This document shows positions 14,508 through 21,269 of a stretch of DNA of 23,403 bases, piece by piece. Within the stretch, counting starts at the first letter, position 1. The number at the start of each line of letters is the position of its first letter. The translations under genes were made by a program, and so were the position numbers. Origin of the DNA: Nitrososphaerales archaeon (GTDB lineage Archaea; Thermoproteota; Nitrososphaeria; Nitrososphaerales; UBA57); NCBI GenBank assembly GCA_022449325.1, contig JAKUSK010000006.1, positions 1 to 23,403 of the forward strand, in the 5' to 3' direction. The notes beneath the pieces are model-generated. The model made no database searches and was not told the origin of the DNA. It saw nothing but the letters and a program-made list of their open reading frames with translations.

Positions 14508-14951
14508 ATGACTAATCTGAAAACTAAAAAAGAACTTGCAGCACGCGTTTTTGGCGTTGGTAAAAATCGCCTCAAACTCAACACAGAGCAACTTGAAAAA
14601 CTAGACGACGCAATCACACGTGGCAGTATTCGTAGTCTTAAGAAAGATGACGTCGTTACACTTCCTAAAAAACAAGGTGTCTCTCGTGGTCGTCATAGAC
14701 AACAAAAGAAGAAACAAAAACGTGGACGAACACAAGGTTCTAAAGAAGGAGCAAAATATTCTCGTTTATCTAAAAAAAGTCGTTGGATGATAAAAGTCCG
14801 TGCTCAACGAAGACGATTAAAAATTTCAAAGGATAGACAAGAAATTTCTAATGCATCATTTTGGGAATTATATAAAATGTCAAGCTCGGGCGGTATACGT
14901 TCAGTCAAACATCTTAATGAATTAATAGCACAGCGAAAGGGTGAAAATTAA
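14508..14951 (+). CDS. rpl19e: Large-subunit ribosomal protein L19e
   Basis: L19e, limited to archaea and eukaryotes, bridges the two subunits. The 147-residue protein has LKTKKELAARVFGVGKNRLK, DDAITRGSIRSLKKDDVVTL, PKKQGVSRGRHRQQKKKQKR, GRTQGSKEGAKYSRLSKKSR and WMIKVRAQRRRLKISKDRQE, followed by SNASFWELYKMSSSGGIRSV. The RGRxRxxKxQKxxGRxxGxGSxKG and RxQRRxL patterns are diagnostic. It starts two bases after the rpl32e stop; its stop is one base before the probable rpl18 start. GGAATAAG just before the ATG is a weak ribosome-binding site. Confidence 0.97.
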   Translation: MTNLKTKKELAARVFGVGKNRLKLNTEQLEKLDDAITRGSIRSLKKDDVVTLPKKQGVSRGRHRQQKKKQKRGRTQGSKEGAKYSRLSKKSRWMIKVRAQRRRLKISKDRQEISNASFWELYKMSSSGGIRSVKHLNELIAQRKGEN

Positions 14952-14952
14952 T

Positions 14953-15432
14953 TTGGCACGTAATACACATGTTCCTATATTCAAACGAAGACGAACAGGT
15001 AAAACTGATTATTCAAAACGTAAATCTATGATTATTTCACGTTCTGTTATTCTTTCCATTCGTATCAGTAATAAACACTCGACATTTCAATTTATAGAAC
15101 CAAAAATTGTAGGCGATGCGATTAAAAGTTCTGGTCATTCCAGTCAAATAAATAAACTTGGTTGGAAAGGTTCAGGTAAAAGCCTTCATGGGTTATACCT
15201 TACTGGTTATCTTGCTGGCAAAAAGGCAAAATCTGCTGGACTTGATAAAGCTATTTTGTATATTGGAAGACGTGAATTCCATTCAGGTTTAAAAATAGTA
15301 TGTGCATTAAAGGGTGTAATTGACGCAGGAATCAGTATTCCTGTAGATAAAGATATATTACCTGATGACGAAAAATTCAAAACTGATACCGTACAAAAAA
15401 TAATCGACGAAATAAATTCTAAATATGGTTGA
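14953..15432 (+). CDS. rpl18: Large-subunit ribosomal protein L18
   Basis: L18 binds 5S rRNA. The 159-residue archaeal form shows RNTHVPIFKRRRTGKTDYSK, RKSMIISRSVILSIRISNKH, FQFIEPKIVGDAIKSSGHSS, GWKGSGKSLHGLYLTGYLAG, KKAKSAGLDKAILYIGRREF and the 3' part GLKIVCALKGVIDAGISIPV. The start is taken as TTG at 14953, because AAGGGTGA (14937-14944) lies eight bases before it and the normal N-terminus of this family follows. A GTG at 14941 would overlap that site and add four residues. The stop overlaps a possible TTG of rps5. Confidence 0.93.
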   Translation: MARNTHVPIFKRRRTGKTDYSKRKSMIISRSVILSIRISNKHSTFQFIEPKIVGDAIKSSGHSSQINKLGWKGSGKSLHGLYLTGYLAGKKAKSAGLDKAILYIGRREFHSGLKIVCALKGVIDAGISIPVDKDILPDDEKFKTDTVQKIIDEINSKYG

Positions 15433-15437
15433 TAATT

Positions 15438-16241
15438 ATGAGTGAACAAGAAGTAAAAAATAACAATAAAAATACTAAAGAAGGTAATTCTGCCGCACCA
15501 TCTAATAGTGATTCTCGTGGCAGTGATTCTCGTGGCAGTGATTCTCGTGGCAGTGATTCTCGTGGCAGTGATTCTCGTGGCAGTGGTTATCGTGGAAACC
15601 GCGATCGTAGAAATGACCGTAGACGTGAACGTAAACCTGAACCTGAAGTAATATGGACTCCTCGTACTCGTTTAGGCACACTTGTACAATCTGGTTCTGT
15701 TCAATCTCTAGATACAATCTTTCAAAATGGATGGAAAATTAAAGAATATGAAATCGTTAACAAGTTACTTCCTGATATCAAATCCTTTGTTGTCCATGTT
15801 GGCGTTGTTCAAAAACAAACTGATGCAGGCGAATCAACAAGATTCAAATCTGTCGTTGCCGTTGGAGATGAAAATGGTTGGTTTGGAATTGGCACTGGTA
15901 AGAAACCTCAAATGAAAAATGCTATTGATAGCGCAACTCAAAATGCATTACTCAATATTATTCCCGTTAAATTAGGTTGTGGAAGTTGGGAATGTCGGTG
16001 TGGAACAAATCATTCAATCCCTCATCGTACTGTTGGTAGAGGTGGAAGTGTTAAAATTGAATTAATTCCTGGTCCAAAAGGTCTTGGATTAGTTGCTGGA
16101 GAAACTATACGTAATTTACTTGCATTAGCTGGAGTAAAAGATGTCTGGTCTAAAAGTTTCGGATCAACTAGTACAATGCCTTCTGTTGCTAATGCCGTTT
16201 ATGATTCAATTAGGCAACTCCATGGTATGAGTCTACAGTGA
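15438..16241 (+). CDS. rps5: Small-subunit ribosomal protein S5 with SDSRG-repeat N-terminal tail
   Basis: S5 lies at the mRNA entry tunnel and affects fidelity. The core begins near residue 73: TPRTRLGTLVQSGSVQSLDT, IKEYEIVNKLLPDIKSFVVH, TRFKSVVAVGDENGWFGIGT, GKKPQMKNAIDSATQNALLN, CGSWECRCGTNHSIPHRTVG and RGGSVKIELIPGPKGLGLVA, the normal archaeal pattern with the cysteine cluster. The N-terminal ~70 residues are polar and disordered: several copies of SDSRG followed by GYRGNRDRRNDRRRERK. This is an RGG-like arginine/glycine tail. ATG at 15438 is preferred; the in-frame TTG at 15429 overlaps the rpl18 stop and has no clear ribosome-binding site. Confidence 0.95.
   Translation: MSEQEVKNNNKNTKEGNSAAPSNSDSRGSDSRGSDSRGSDSRGSDSRGSGYRGNRDRRNDRRRERKPEPEVIWTPRTRLGTLVQSGSVQSLDTIFQNGWKIKEYEIVNKLLPDIKSFVVHVGVVQKQTDAGESTRFKSVVAVGDENGWFGIGTGKKPQMKNAIDSATQNALLNIIPVKLGCGSWECRCGTNHSIPHRTVGRGGSVKIELIPGPKGLGLVAGETIRNLLALAGVKDVWSKSFGSTSTMPSVANAVYDSIRQLHGMSLQ
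15507..15596 (+). repeat. Tandem 15-bp repeats in rps5
   Basis: Five identical units AGTGATTCTCGTGGC start at 15507, 15522, 15537, 15552 and 15567, with a degenerate sixth (AGTGGTTATCGTGGA) at 15582. Each adds the residues SDSRG. Exact identity at synonymous positions indicates recent expansion rather than long-term selection of each codon. Unit length is a multiple of three, so copy-number changes keep the frame. Confidence 0.97.
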
Positions 16242-16244
16242 TTT

Positions 16245-16712
16245 ATGATGTCGGCATTTATAGTTGTTAATCTTCGTGGTACAGTAAACCAAAATCGTAC
16301 TGTAAAAACCACTTTGGAACATCTACATCTTGGATCACGTTTTCGCGCTACAATAATTCCTGACAATCAAATTTCTAAGGGAATGTTACAAACTGTAAAG
16401 AATCATGTAGCCTGGATTGATGCGGATTCTTCAACAATTGAATCAATTATAACTAGTCGTGGAGAAAAATCTAATTCTGTTAAATATAGTTCTGAACTTG
16501 CACAAAAGGATGGCTATCCTACAATTGCAGAATTGGCTAAAGCACTAAGTGAAAACAAAATTAATCTCTCATCCTTATCTAATCTTAAACCTTCATTTCG
16601 TTTATCTCCCCCTAAGGGCGGCTTTAGAAAATCAACCCGAAGAATGTATTCTCAAGGAGGTACATTGGGTTATAATCCTGACCTCTCTAAATTAATCTCA
16701 AATATGGTATAA
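16245..16712 (+). CDS. rpl30: Large-subunit ribosomal protein L30
   Basis: The 155-residue protein is the long archaeal L30 (L7e type): AFIVVNLRGTVNQNRTVKTT and LEHLHLGSRFRATIIPDNQI form the N-terminal ferredoxin-like domain, with KNHVAWIDADSSTIESIITS after it; the C-terminal part LKPSFRLSPPKGGFRKSTRR, MYSQGGTLGYNP is diagnostic of archaeal/eukaryotic forms. Two ATG codons stand in tandem at 16245 and 16248. It starts three bases after the rps5 stop, with rpl15 about ten bases downstream. Confidence 0.96.
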   Translation: MMSAFIVVNLRGTVNQNRTVKTTLEHLHLGSRFRATIIPDNQISKGMLQTVKNHVAWIDADSSTIESIITSRGEKSNSVKYSSELAQKDGYPTIAELAKALSENKINLSSLSNLKPSFRLSPPKGGFRKSTRRMYSQGGTLGYNPDLSKLISNMV

Positions 16713-16722
16713 GGTGATAATT

Positions 16723-17127
16723 GTGGGAACAAGACATAGAAAAATTAGAAAATTACGCGGTTCACGCTCACATGGCTGGGGCCAAGTCAAAGGCCACAGA
16801 TCTCATCCTGGCGGAAGAGGCCAGGCAGGTTTAATGAAATACAAATGGAGTTGGACTGTAAAGTATGACCCTGATCATTTCACAAAACCATCTTTAAATC
16901 CACCTAATCGTACAATTGTAAAAAAATGGATTAATGTAGGGGATTTAGACGGCCTGTTCTTACATTCTAAAGGTACTGATCCTATAGATTTAGACAAACT
17001 TGGTTATGAAAAATTGCTTGGGTCTGGTTCAGTTAAAGGTTCTTATGAACTACTTATTAATTCCTTTACTAAACAAGCTCAATCTAAAATCGAGAAAGCT
17101 GGCGGAAAAATCTCTTCGAGGTCATAA
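16723..17127 (+). CDS. rpl15: Large-subunit ribosomal protein L15
   Basis: L15 is a late-assembling 50S protein (archaeal type L27a). GTG at 16723 gives 134 residues starting GTRHRKIRKLRGSRSHGWGQ, then VKGHRSHPGGRGQAGLMKYK, with WSWTVKYDPDHF and the central NPPNRTIVKKWINVGDLDG. The pattern RGSRxHGxGxxxxHRxxGxRGG is diagnostic. A GTG at 16714 lies in AAGGTGAT (16711-16718), which is better read as the ribosome-binding site for 16723. The call of gene is secure, start probable. Confidence 0.95.
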   Translation: MGTRHRKIRKLRGSRSHGWGQVKGHRSHPGGRGQAGLMKYKWSWTVKYDPDHFTKPSLNPPNRTIVKKWINVGDLDGLFLHSKGTDPIDLDKLGYEKLLGSGSVKGSYELLINSFTKQAQSKIEKAGGKISSRS

Positions 17128-17130
17128 TAA

Positions 17131-18543
17131 TTGGGAGTTGTTACTGATTTTGTTCGACAAGTTGCTTCAATTCTACCTGAAGTAGAAAAACCTAAAATTA
17201 AACCATCTCTTACAAACCGATTGCTTTGGACTGCAGTAGCAGTTGCCACTTATCTTATAATGGCTCAAATACCTCTATACGGAGTTGCATCAGGTGCACA
17301 AGATCAAATGTCATATACTGCAATTATATTCGCATCTTCTCAAGGGACTTTAATGACTCTTGGTATTGGTCCTATTGTAACTGCAGGCCTAATTTTACAA
17401 TTACTAAAAGGTGCTGAAATCATCAAATTAGATTTTAAGAAACCTGACGACCGAGCTTTATTCTCTGCAGGTACTAAGATTCTTGCTCTTATTGTAACCT
17501 TTGCCGAAGCTGTAGCTTTTATGGTTGGCGGTTCATTTGGCCAAAACCTACCTTTTCCTACAGCTGTTACAATTATTGCTCAAATTATGTTTGGCGGACT
17601 TATTGTAATTCTCTTAGATGAATTGATTCAAAAAGGATGGGGACTTGGAAGTGGCATCAGTCTATTCATTGCAGCTGGTGTTTCTCAACAAATATTTTGG
17701 AGTGTATTTGCATTAATTCCTGCTGGCAGTAGTTATTTCGGTATTATTCCTCATGCTATCTCTACACTTATTACTAGTTCACCAGAAAGTATTTTCCTAC
17801 GCCCTGGTGGATTACCTAGTTTACTTATTCTAATTTTGACTATTGCGGTAATTGGCTTAATTGTGTATGCTGAAGGTATAAGAATTGAAATACCTATTAC
17901 TTCCACTCGTTATCGAGGTTTCCAGGGAACTTATCCAATTAAGTTGTTATATGTATCTGTATTGCCCGTTATTCTTACCGGTGCACTATTGGCCAATCTT
18001 ACTTTCTTTTCACAAATTGTATGGTCTAGATTTAATCCTACAAACAGTAATACTATTCTAAATCTATTTGCACAGTTTAATACTGCTGATCCTGCAGCTG
18101 GTCCAATAGGTGGATTTGCCTATTTTGTTTCACCTCCTCGAGGTATTGAAGTACTATCTGTAGAACCATTACGAGCACTAACTTATGTTTTATTCTATGT
18201 AGTAATGTGTACTATCTTTGCCCGTGTTTGGGTAGAAATTGGCGGACTAGGTTCAAAAGCTGTAGCAGGTAAATTACTTGGAGCAAATGTTCAAGTTCCT
18301 GGATTTCGTCGTTCAGAAGGCTCACTTGAAGTACTTCTTGATAGATATATTCCTGTTATCACTATTATTGGAGGAATACTTATGGGACTATTAGCTTCTG
18401 TGTCTGACATCTTAGGTGTATTTGGAGGAGGAACTGGTATTTTGCTTATGGTAAGTATTTTCATTAATTATTATCAACTTTTGATGAAAGAAAGATTAGA
18501 AACAATGATGCCTGGACTAGCTAGTTTCTTGGGTAAGGATTAA
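17131..18543 (+). CDS. secY: Preprotein translocase subunit SecY
   Basis: SecY forms the channel for secreted and membrane proteins. The 470-residue protein has about ten hydrophobic helices. The N-terminal cytoplasmic part (SILPEVEKPKIKPSLTNRLL) precedes helix 1, the plug and helix 2 region contain GTLMTLGIGPIVTAGLILQL, and the long cytoplasmic loop has TSTRYRGFQGTYPIKLLYVS. The C5 loop before helix 9 has KLLGANVQVPGFRRSEGSLE. An extra-cytoplasmic segment rich in N/P/G follows helix 7. Start is TTG at 17131, three bases after rpl15. As in other archaea it is followed by adenylate kinase. Confidence 0.97.
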   Translation: MGVVTDFVRQVASILPEVEKPKIKPSLTNRLLWTAVAVATYLIMAQIPLYGVASGAQDQMSYTAIIFASSQGTLMTLGIGPIVTAGLILQLLKGAEIIKLDFKKPDDRALFSAGTKILALIVTFAEAVAFMVGGSFGQNLPFPTAVTIIAQIMFGGLIVILLDELIQKGWGLGSGISLFIAAGVSQQIFWSVFALIPAGSSYFGIIPHAISTLITSSPESIFLRPGGLPSLLILILTIAVIGLIVYAEGIRIEIPITSTRYRGFQGTYPIKLLYVSVLPVILTGALLANLTFFSQIVWSRFNPTNSNTILNLFAQFNTADPAAGPIGGFAYFVSPPRGIEVLSVEPLRALTYVLFYVVMCTIFARVWVEIGGLGSKAVAGKLLGANVQVPGFRRSEGSLEVLLDRYIPVITIIGGILMGLLASVSDILGVFGGGTGILLMVSIFINYYQLLMKERLETMMPGLASFLGKD

Positions 18544-18547
18544 TCAC

Positions 18548-19129
18548 ATGTCAAATACTAAACGTGTTGTAATTGTTGGCATTGCTGGAGTTGGAAAATC
18601 TACTGTAGTGAATGAAGTATTATCTATTCTTGAAACAAAGGATATTAAAGTTGATAATCTTACTTTTGGAACAATAATGTTCGAAGAGGCCCAAAAACTT
18701 GGAATCTCTGATCGTGATGAAATGCGAACTTTATCTACTGATAAACAACAAGAGTTACAAATCAATGCAGCAAAATCTATAGCAAATATTGAATCTGATA
18801 TTGTAATCATTGATACTCATCTATTCATCAAAACTACATCTGGCTATATGCCTGGATTACCAATCTCTATTTTAGAATCACTTCTTCCAACTAATCTTAT
18901 CTTGGTGGAGGCCTTACCACAAGACGTTCTTGATCGTCGTTCTAATGACCCTACTAGAAATAGAGATGCTACTACTATCGAATCTATTGAACTTGATAAT
19001 CAAATCGCACGCAGTATGCTATCATCTGCCGGTGTACTCACTGGTGCTTCATTACTAGTAGTTCTCAATTCCGATGGAAAATCTAAAGAAGCAGCCGAAT
19101 CAATTATTAATTCTTTAGATTTAGATTAG
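18548..19129 (+). CDS. adkA: Archaeal adenylate kinase
   Basis: The enzyme interconverts 2 ADP with ATP and AMP in the cytoplasm. The 193-residue protein has the P-loop GIAGVGKST at residues 11-19 and then NEVLSILETKDIKVDNLTFG, TDKQQELQINAAKSIANI (residues ~65-82) and the catalytic VIIDTHLFIKTTSGYMPGLP and RSNDPTRNRDATTIESIELD. The 'VVxDTHxxIxTxxGYxPGLP' line is typical of archaeal AdkA, which differs from bacterial Adk. It starts four bases after the secY stop; the usual neighbour DUF106 is absent between it and cmk. Confidence 0.96.
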   Translation: MSNTKRVVIVGIAGVGKSTVVNEVLSILETKDIKVDNLTFGTIMFEEAQKLGISDRDEMRTLSTDKQQELQINAAKSIANIESDIVIIDTHLFIKTTSGYMPGLPISILESLLPTNLILVEALPQDVLDRRSNDPTRNRDATTIESIELDNQIARSMLSSAGVLTGASLLVVLNSDGKSKEAAESIINSLDLD

Positions 19130-19139
19130 AGTTTTCTTT

Positions 19140-19697
19140 ATGAAAGGAATTATTTTATCTGGAATGCCTGCTGTTGGGAAAACAACTGTAGCTCATTCAC
19201 TTTGTAAAGAATTTAACATAAAATATTATTCTGGAGGAGATATGCTTAAAGAAATTGCTCAAGAAAAAGGTTTTGCAATTTCTGGTCTTGACTGGTGGGA
19301 TAATGAAGATGGAATGAAATTTCTTTCTAATCGAATGCAAGATTCTTCATTTGATAAACTTGTTGATCAACGTTTAATTGATTTATTAAATAAAGGTGAC
19401 GTAGTACTAACAAGTTATACTCTTCCTTGGCTAACTTCTAATGGAATCTCTATATGGCTTGAAGCTTCTAAAGCAAATCGTTCACTTCGTCTCGGTTCTC
19501 GAGATACAGTTTCGATTGAGGAATCTACTAAAGTCGTTAATGAGCGTGATACAAAAAACCAACAAATCTATGAAAAATTGTATAGTATGAAATTAGGTAC
19601 TGATTTATCAGTTTTTGATATTATTATTGATACAAACGATATGGATATTAATCAAGTTTGTAAATCAGTTATTGATTCGATAAATGAGTCACTCTAA
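19140..19697 (+). CDS. cmk: Cytidylate kinase, archaeal type
   Basis: The 185-residue kinase phosphorylates CMP/dCMP with ATP. P-loop GMPAVGKTT is at residues 8-16, followed by the NMP-binding segment YYSGGDMLKEIAQEKG and the lid-like RDTKNQQIYEKLYSMK. The 'YSxGxxxxxIAxxxG' and 'RxxxxxxxYxxLY' patterns match the archaeal Cmk family, which is shorter than bacterial Cmk. It begins ten bases after adkA and overlaps truB by 14 bases, which is normal archaeal order (cmk before cbf5). Confidence 0.9.
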   Translation: MKGIILSGMPAVGKTTVAHSLCKEFNIKYYSGGDMLKEIAQEKGFAISGLDWWDNEDGMKFLSNRMQDSSFDKLVDQRLIDLLNKGDVVLTSYTLPWLTSNGISIWLEASKANRSLRLGSRDTVSIEESTKVVNERDTKNQQIYEKLYSMKLGTDLSVFDIIIDTNDMDINQVCKSVIDSINESL

Positions 19698-20685
19698 ACC
19701 AAACAATAAAGAACAAATCATTCTCGACGAAGAACCTGATATCCCTGATTCTGGTTCATATCCTGATAAACGCTCTATCGACGATTTAATCGATAATTGT
19801 ATCATTTTTATAGATAAACAATCAGGTCCAACTAGTCATCAAGTCGTATCTTGGGTAAAATCAATGTTAAATTATAATAAAGCTGGACATAGTGGAACAT
19901 TAGATCCTATGGTTACTGGATTGTTACCAATTAGTCTTGGTAATGCAACAAAGGCTTTACCTATCTTATTATATGGACCTAAAGAATATGTTGCCGTCCT
20001 TCGTTTACATAATAGTGTAAATCAAACTAAACTTTATGATTGTATCAATCAATTCAAAGGACCTATTTATCAAAGACCTCCTCAACGTTCAGCAGTAAAA
20101 CGACAAACTAGAATCCGAAATATATACGATATTTCTGTTTTAGATGATAATAGTCGACTCTTATGTCTTCGTATACTCTGTGAAGCAGGTACGTATATTC
20201 GTAAATTAGTATATGATATTGGAGAAATTATGCAATGCGGCGCTACCATGGTCGAATTGCGACGTACTAAAGTCATGCATATTAATGAAGAAAGCAACTT
20301 TGTCCGTTTACATGAATTGAGCGATGCGATATACAGATTGAAAGAAGAAAACGACGAAACTCGATTTCGTGAATTAGTACGTCCTGTTGAATTTATTACT
20401 GAACCCTTGAAATCTATTACTGTACGTTGTTCTGCAATTGATTCTTTATGCCATGGAGCACAACTGGCTATTCCCGGAATTTTAAAATTATCTAAAGAAA
20501 TCTCCTTAAGTGAGAATATTGCTATTCTGTCTCAAAAAGGAGAATTAATTGCTTTGGCAGAATCTCTTATGACTACTGATGAAATTACTAAAAATAAGAA
20601 AGGTATTGCCTGTAAAACTAAAAGAGTAATCATGAAACCTGGTACTTATCCTAAACTTTGGACAAAATCAGAGTCTCAAGATTAG
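19684..20685 (+). CDS. truB: Archaeal TruB/Cbf5 tRNA and rRNA pseudouridine synthase
   Basis: The enzyme makes pseudouridine 55 in tRNA and, as the catalytic part of box H/ACA particles, guide-directed pseudouridines in rRNA. The 333-residue protein has the TruB motif HSGTLDPMVTGLLPI at residues 69-83, with Asp74 the catalytic residue, then the KxxPPxxSAVKRxxRxR-like FKGPIYQRPPQRSAVKRQTR and EAGTYIRKLVYDIG. A C-terminal PUA domain covers about residues 240-325. The first ~35 residues are a polar, acidic extension. The gene shares 14 bases with cmk and ends the ribosomal operon; tRNA-Ser follows 47 bp on. Confidence 0.96.
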   Translation: MSHSKPNNKEQIILDEEPDIPDSGSYPDKRSIDDLIDNCIIFIDKQSGPTSHQVVSWVKSMLNYNKAGHSGTLDPMVTGLLPISLGNATKALPILLYGPKEYVAVLRLHNSVNQTKLYDCINQFKGPIYQRPPQRSAVKRQTRIRNIYDISVLDDNSRLLCLRILCEAGTYIRKLVYDIGEIMQCGATMVELRRTKVMHINEESNFVRLHELSDAIYRLKEENDETRFRELVRPVEFITEPLKSITVRCSAIDSLCHGAQLAIPGILKLSKEISLSENIAILSQKGELIALAESLMTTDEITKNKKGIACKTKRVIMKPGTYPKLWTKSESQD

Positions 20686-20693
20686 TCTATACA

Positions 20694-20712
20694 CAAAAGA
20701 TTTTATCTTTTG
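20694..20712 (+). terminator. Inverted repeat between truB and tRNA-Ser
   Basis: CAAAAGAT, loop TTT, ATCTTTTG is a perfect 8-bp inverted repeat, with a possible further ACA/TGT pairing outside it. It lies nine bases after the truB stop and 20 bp before the tRNA. It could end the long operon's transcript or protect its 3' end. The 3' arm overlaps the TTTATCTT that may be the tRNA's TATA box, so the two roles could interact. Function inferred. Confidence 0.35.
20702..20709 (+). promoter_or_regulatory. Putative TATA box for tRNA-Ser
   Basis: TTTATCTT lies with its centre about 28 bp before the 5' base of the tRNA, the expected distance, and is identical to the putative TATA core at 5053-5060 upstream of S25e. 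Inferred from position and recurrence. Confidence 0.4.
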
Positions 20713-20747
20713 ATGTGTTTGTTCGAATCATAGCCGAGGTAGTCTAG

Positions 20748-20759
20748 ATCTATGGACAA
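20748..20759 (+). other. Extra D-loop segment in tRNA-Ser, possible second intron
   Basis: The D-loop between GTC (20742-20744) and GGC (20768-20770) is 23 nt. Removing 11 nt (any window inside the repeated ATCT...ATCT, such as 20748-20758) or 12 nt (20748-20759) gives a normal loop TAG(A)TCTGGTAA with conserved A14, G15, GG and A21. GTCT (20742-20745) can pair with GGAC (20754-20757), with bulges AGA and AAT, but no outer helix forms, so the motif is imperfect. Alternatives are a duplication-derived enlarged D-loop. Exact boundaries uncertain. Confidence 0.4.
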
Positions 20760-20782
20760 TCTGGTAAGGCGCAAGCCTGGAA

Positions 20783-20792
20783 TATTTCAGTC
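20783..20792 (+). other. tRNA-Ser anticodon-loop intron (37/38)
   Basis: TATTTCAGTC interrupts the loop at the canonical position after base 37. CTGG (20777-20780) pairs with TCAG (20788-20791 region), leaving 3-nt bulges AAT and TCA on either side, so cuts at AA|T and TC|A restore loop CTGGAAA. This is a bulge-helix-bulge of the relaxed, short type and one of the shortest introns plausible. EndA (1997-2554) would be the cutting enzyme. Confidence 0.8.
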
Positions 20793-20841
20793 AGCTTGTG
20801 ACTCGCAAGGGTCTCGTGGGTTCAAATCCCACTCTCGGCGT

Positions 20842-21126
20842 TTATATTTTTGTAATTTTTTTAATATCTAAATCAAAACTTTTTTGTAGATTATCAGGAA
20901 CTGTTTGCAATTCTCTTATTTCTGCTTCATTTTCTTTTCCCCAAACTATTTGCAAAATTTGTAATTCATTTATTTTATTTGTAGAATCTAATGCAATTGA
21001 TACATTGTAAGTATTGGATTCTTCCTCTGAATATATCTTTGTTAGTTTCTTTTTTTTATCAACATAGATTAGTTCATATCCAATTAAGGATGCTTCTAAA
21101 AGATTTACTAATTTTCCTTCGTACAT
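20842..21126 (-). CDS. Small hypothetical protein
   Basis: I do not recognise this 94-residue protein. It is soluble and charged, with a lysine-rich stretch (VDKKKKLTKIYSEEE at about 23-37) and a pattern of alternating hydrophobic residues (ELQILQIVWGKENEAEIREL). It has no cysteine cluster, signal peptide or membrane span. Its stop codon lies one base beyond the tRNA-Ser 3' end on the other strand. The coding frame is plausible (start ATG, average length for small archaeal genes, no better frame), but composition is close to that of random AT-rich DNA. Moderate belief that it is real. Confidence 0.45.
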   Translation of the reverse strand: MYEGKLVNLLEASLIGYELIYVDKKKKLTKIYSEEESNTYNVSIALDSTNKINELQILQIVWGKENEAEIRELQTVPDNLQKSFDLDIKKITKI

Positions 21127-21269
21127 TCACATTAGATTAATTATTCATGTTATTTGTAGTTATTACCCAAATCTTTCCATTTACCTACTAATTATTATTC
21201 GTTTATTGTCGAAAAAATCAAAAACGTTAAAAAGCATTTCTTGGAAAACCGGTTTCACTGATCAATAAT

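Larger units (their letters stand above)
20733..20840 (+). tRNA. tRNA-Ser(GGA), class II, with intron
   Basis: Acceptor GCCGAGG (20733-20739) pairs with TCTCGGC (20833-20839), discriminator G. T-arm is GTGGG/TTCAAAT/CCCAC (20816-20832). A class II variable arm GACTC-GCAA-GGGTC (20800-20813) marks serine or leucine. Anticodon stem CAAGC (20772-20776) pairs with GCTTG (20794-20798). Removing a 10-nt intron leaves loop CTGGAAA, anticodon GGA, hence serine; discriminator G also fits serine. D-stem is GTC/GGC with a 23-nt loop, about 11-12 nt longer than usual. CCA is not encoded. An alternative reading as tRNA-His (GTG at about 20797) fails because the stems do not form. Confidence 0.88.

Noticed and set aside
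15502..15717. Minus-strand frame with HENHC repeats, looking like a metal-binding peptide
   Set aside because: It is the antisense shadow of the SDSRG repeats of rps5; the histidine/cysteine pattern arises from the reverse complement of the repeats.
20797..20800. tRNA-His reading, with GTG as anticodon
   Set aside because: Its anticodon stem does not pair, and the class II variable arm, discriminator G and CAAGC/GCTTG stem all point to serine with GGA.
20798..21010. Plus-strand frame starting inside the tRNA
   Set aside because: It starts within the tRNA variable arm and overlaps the minus-strand frame; no start signal or homologous content.
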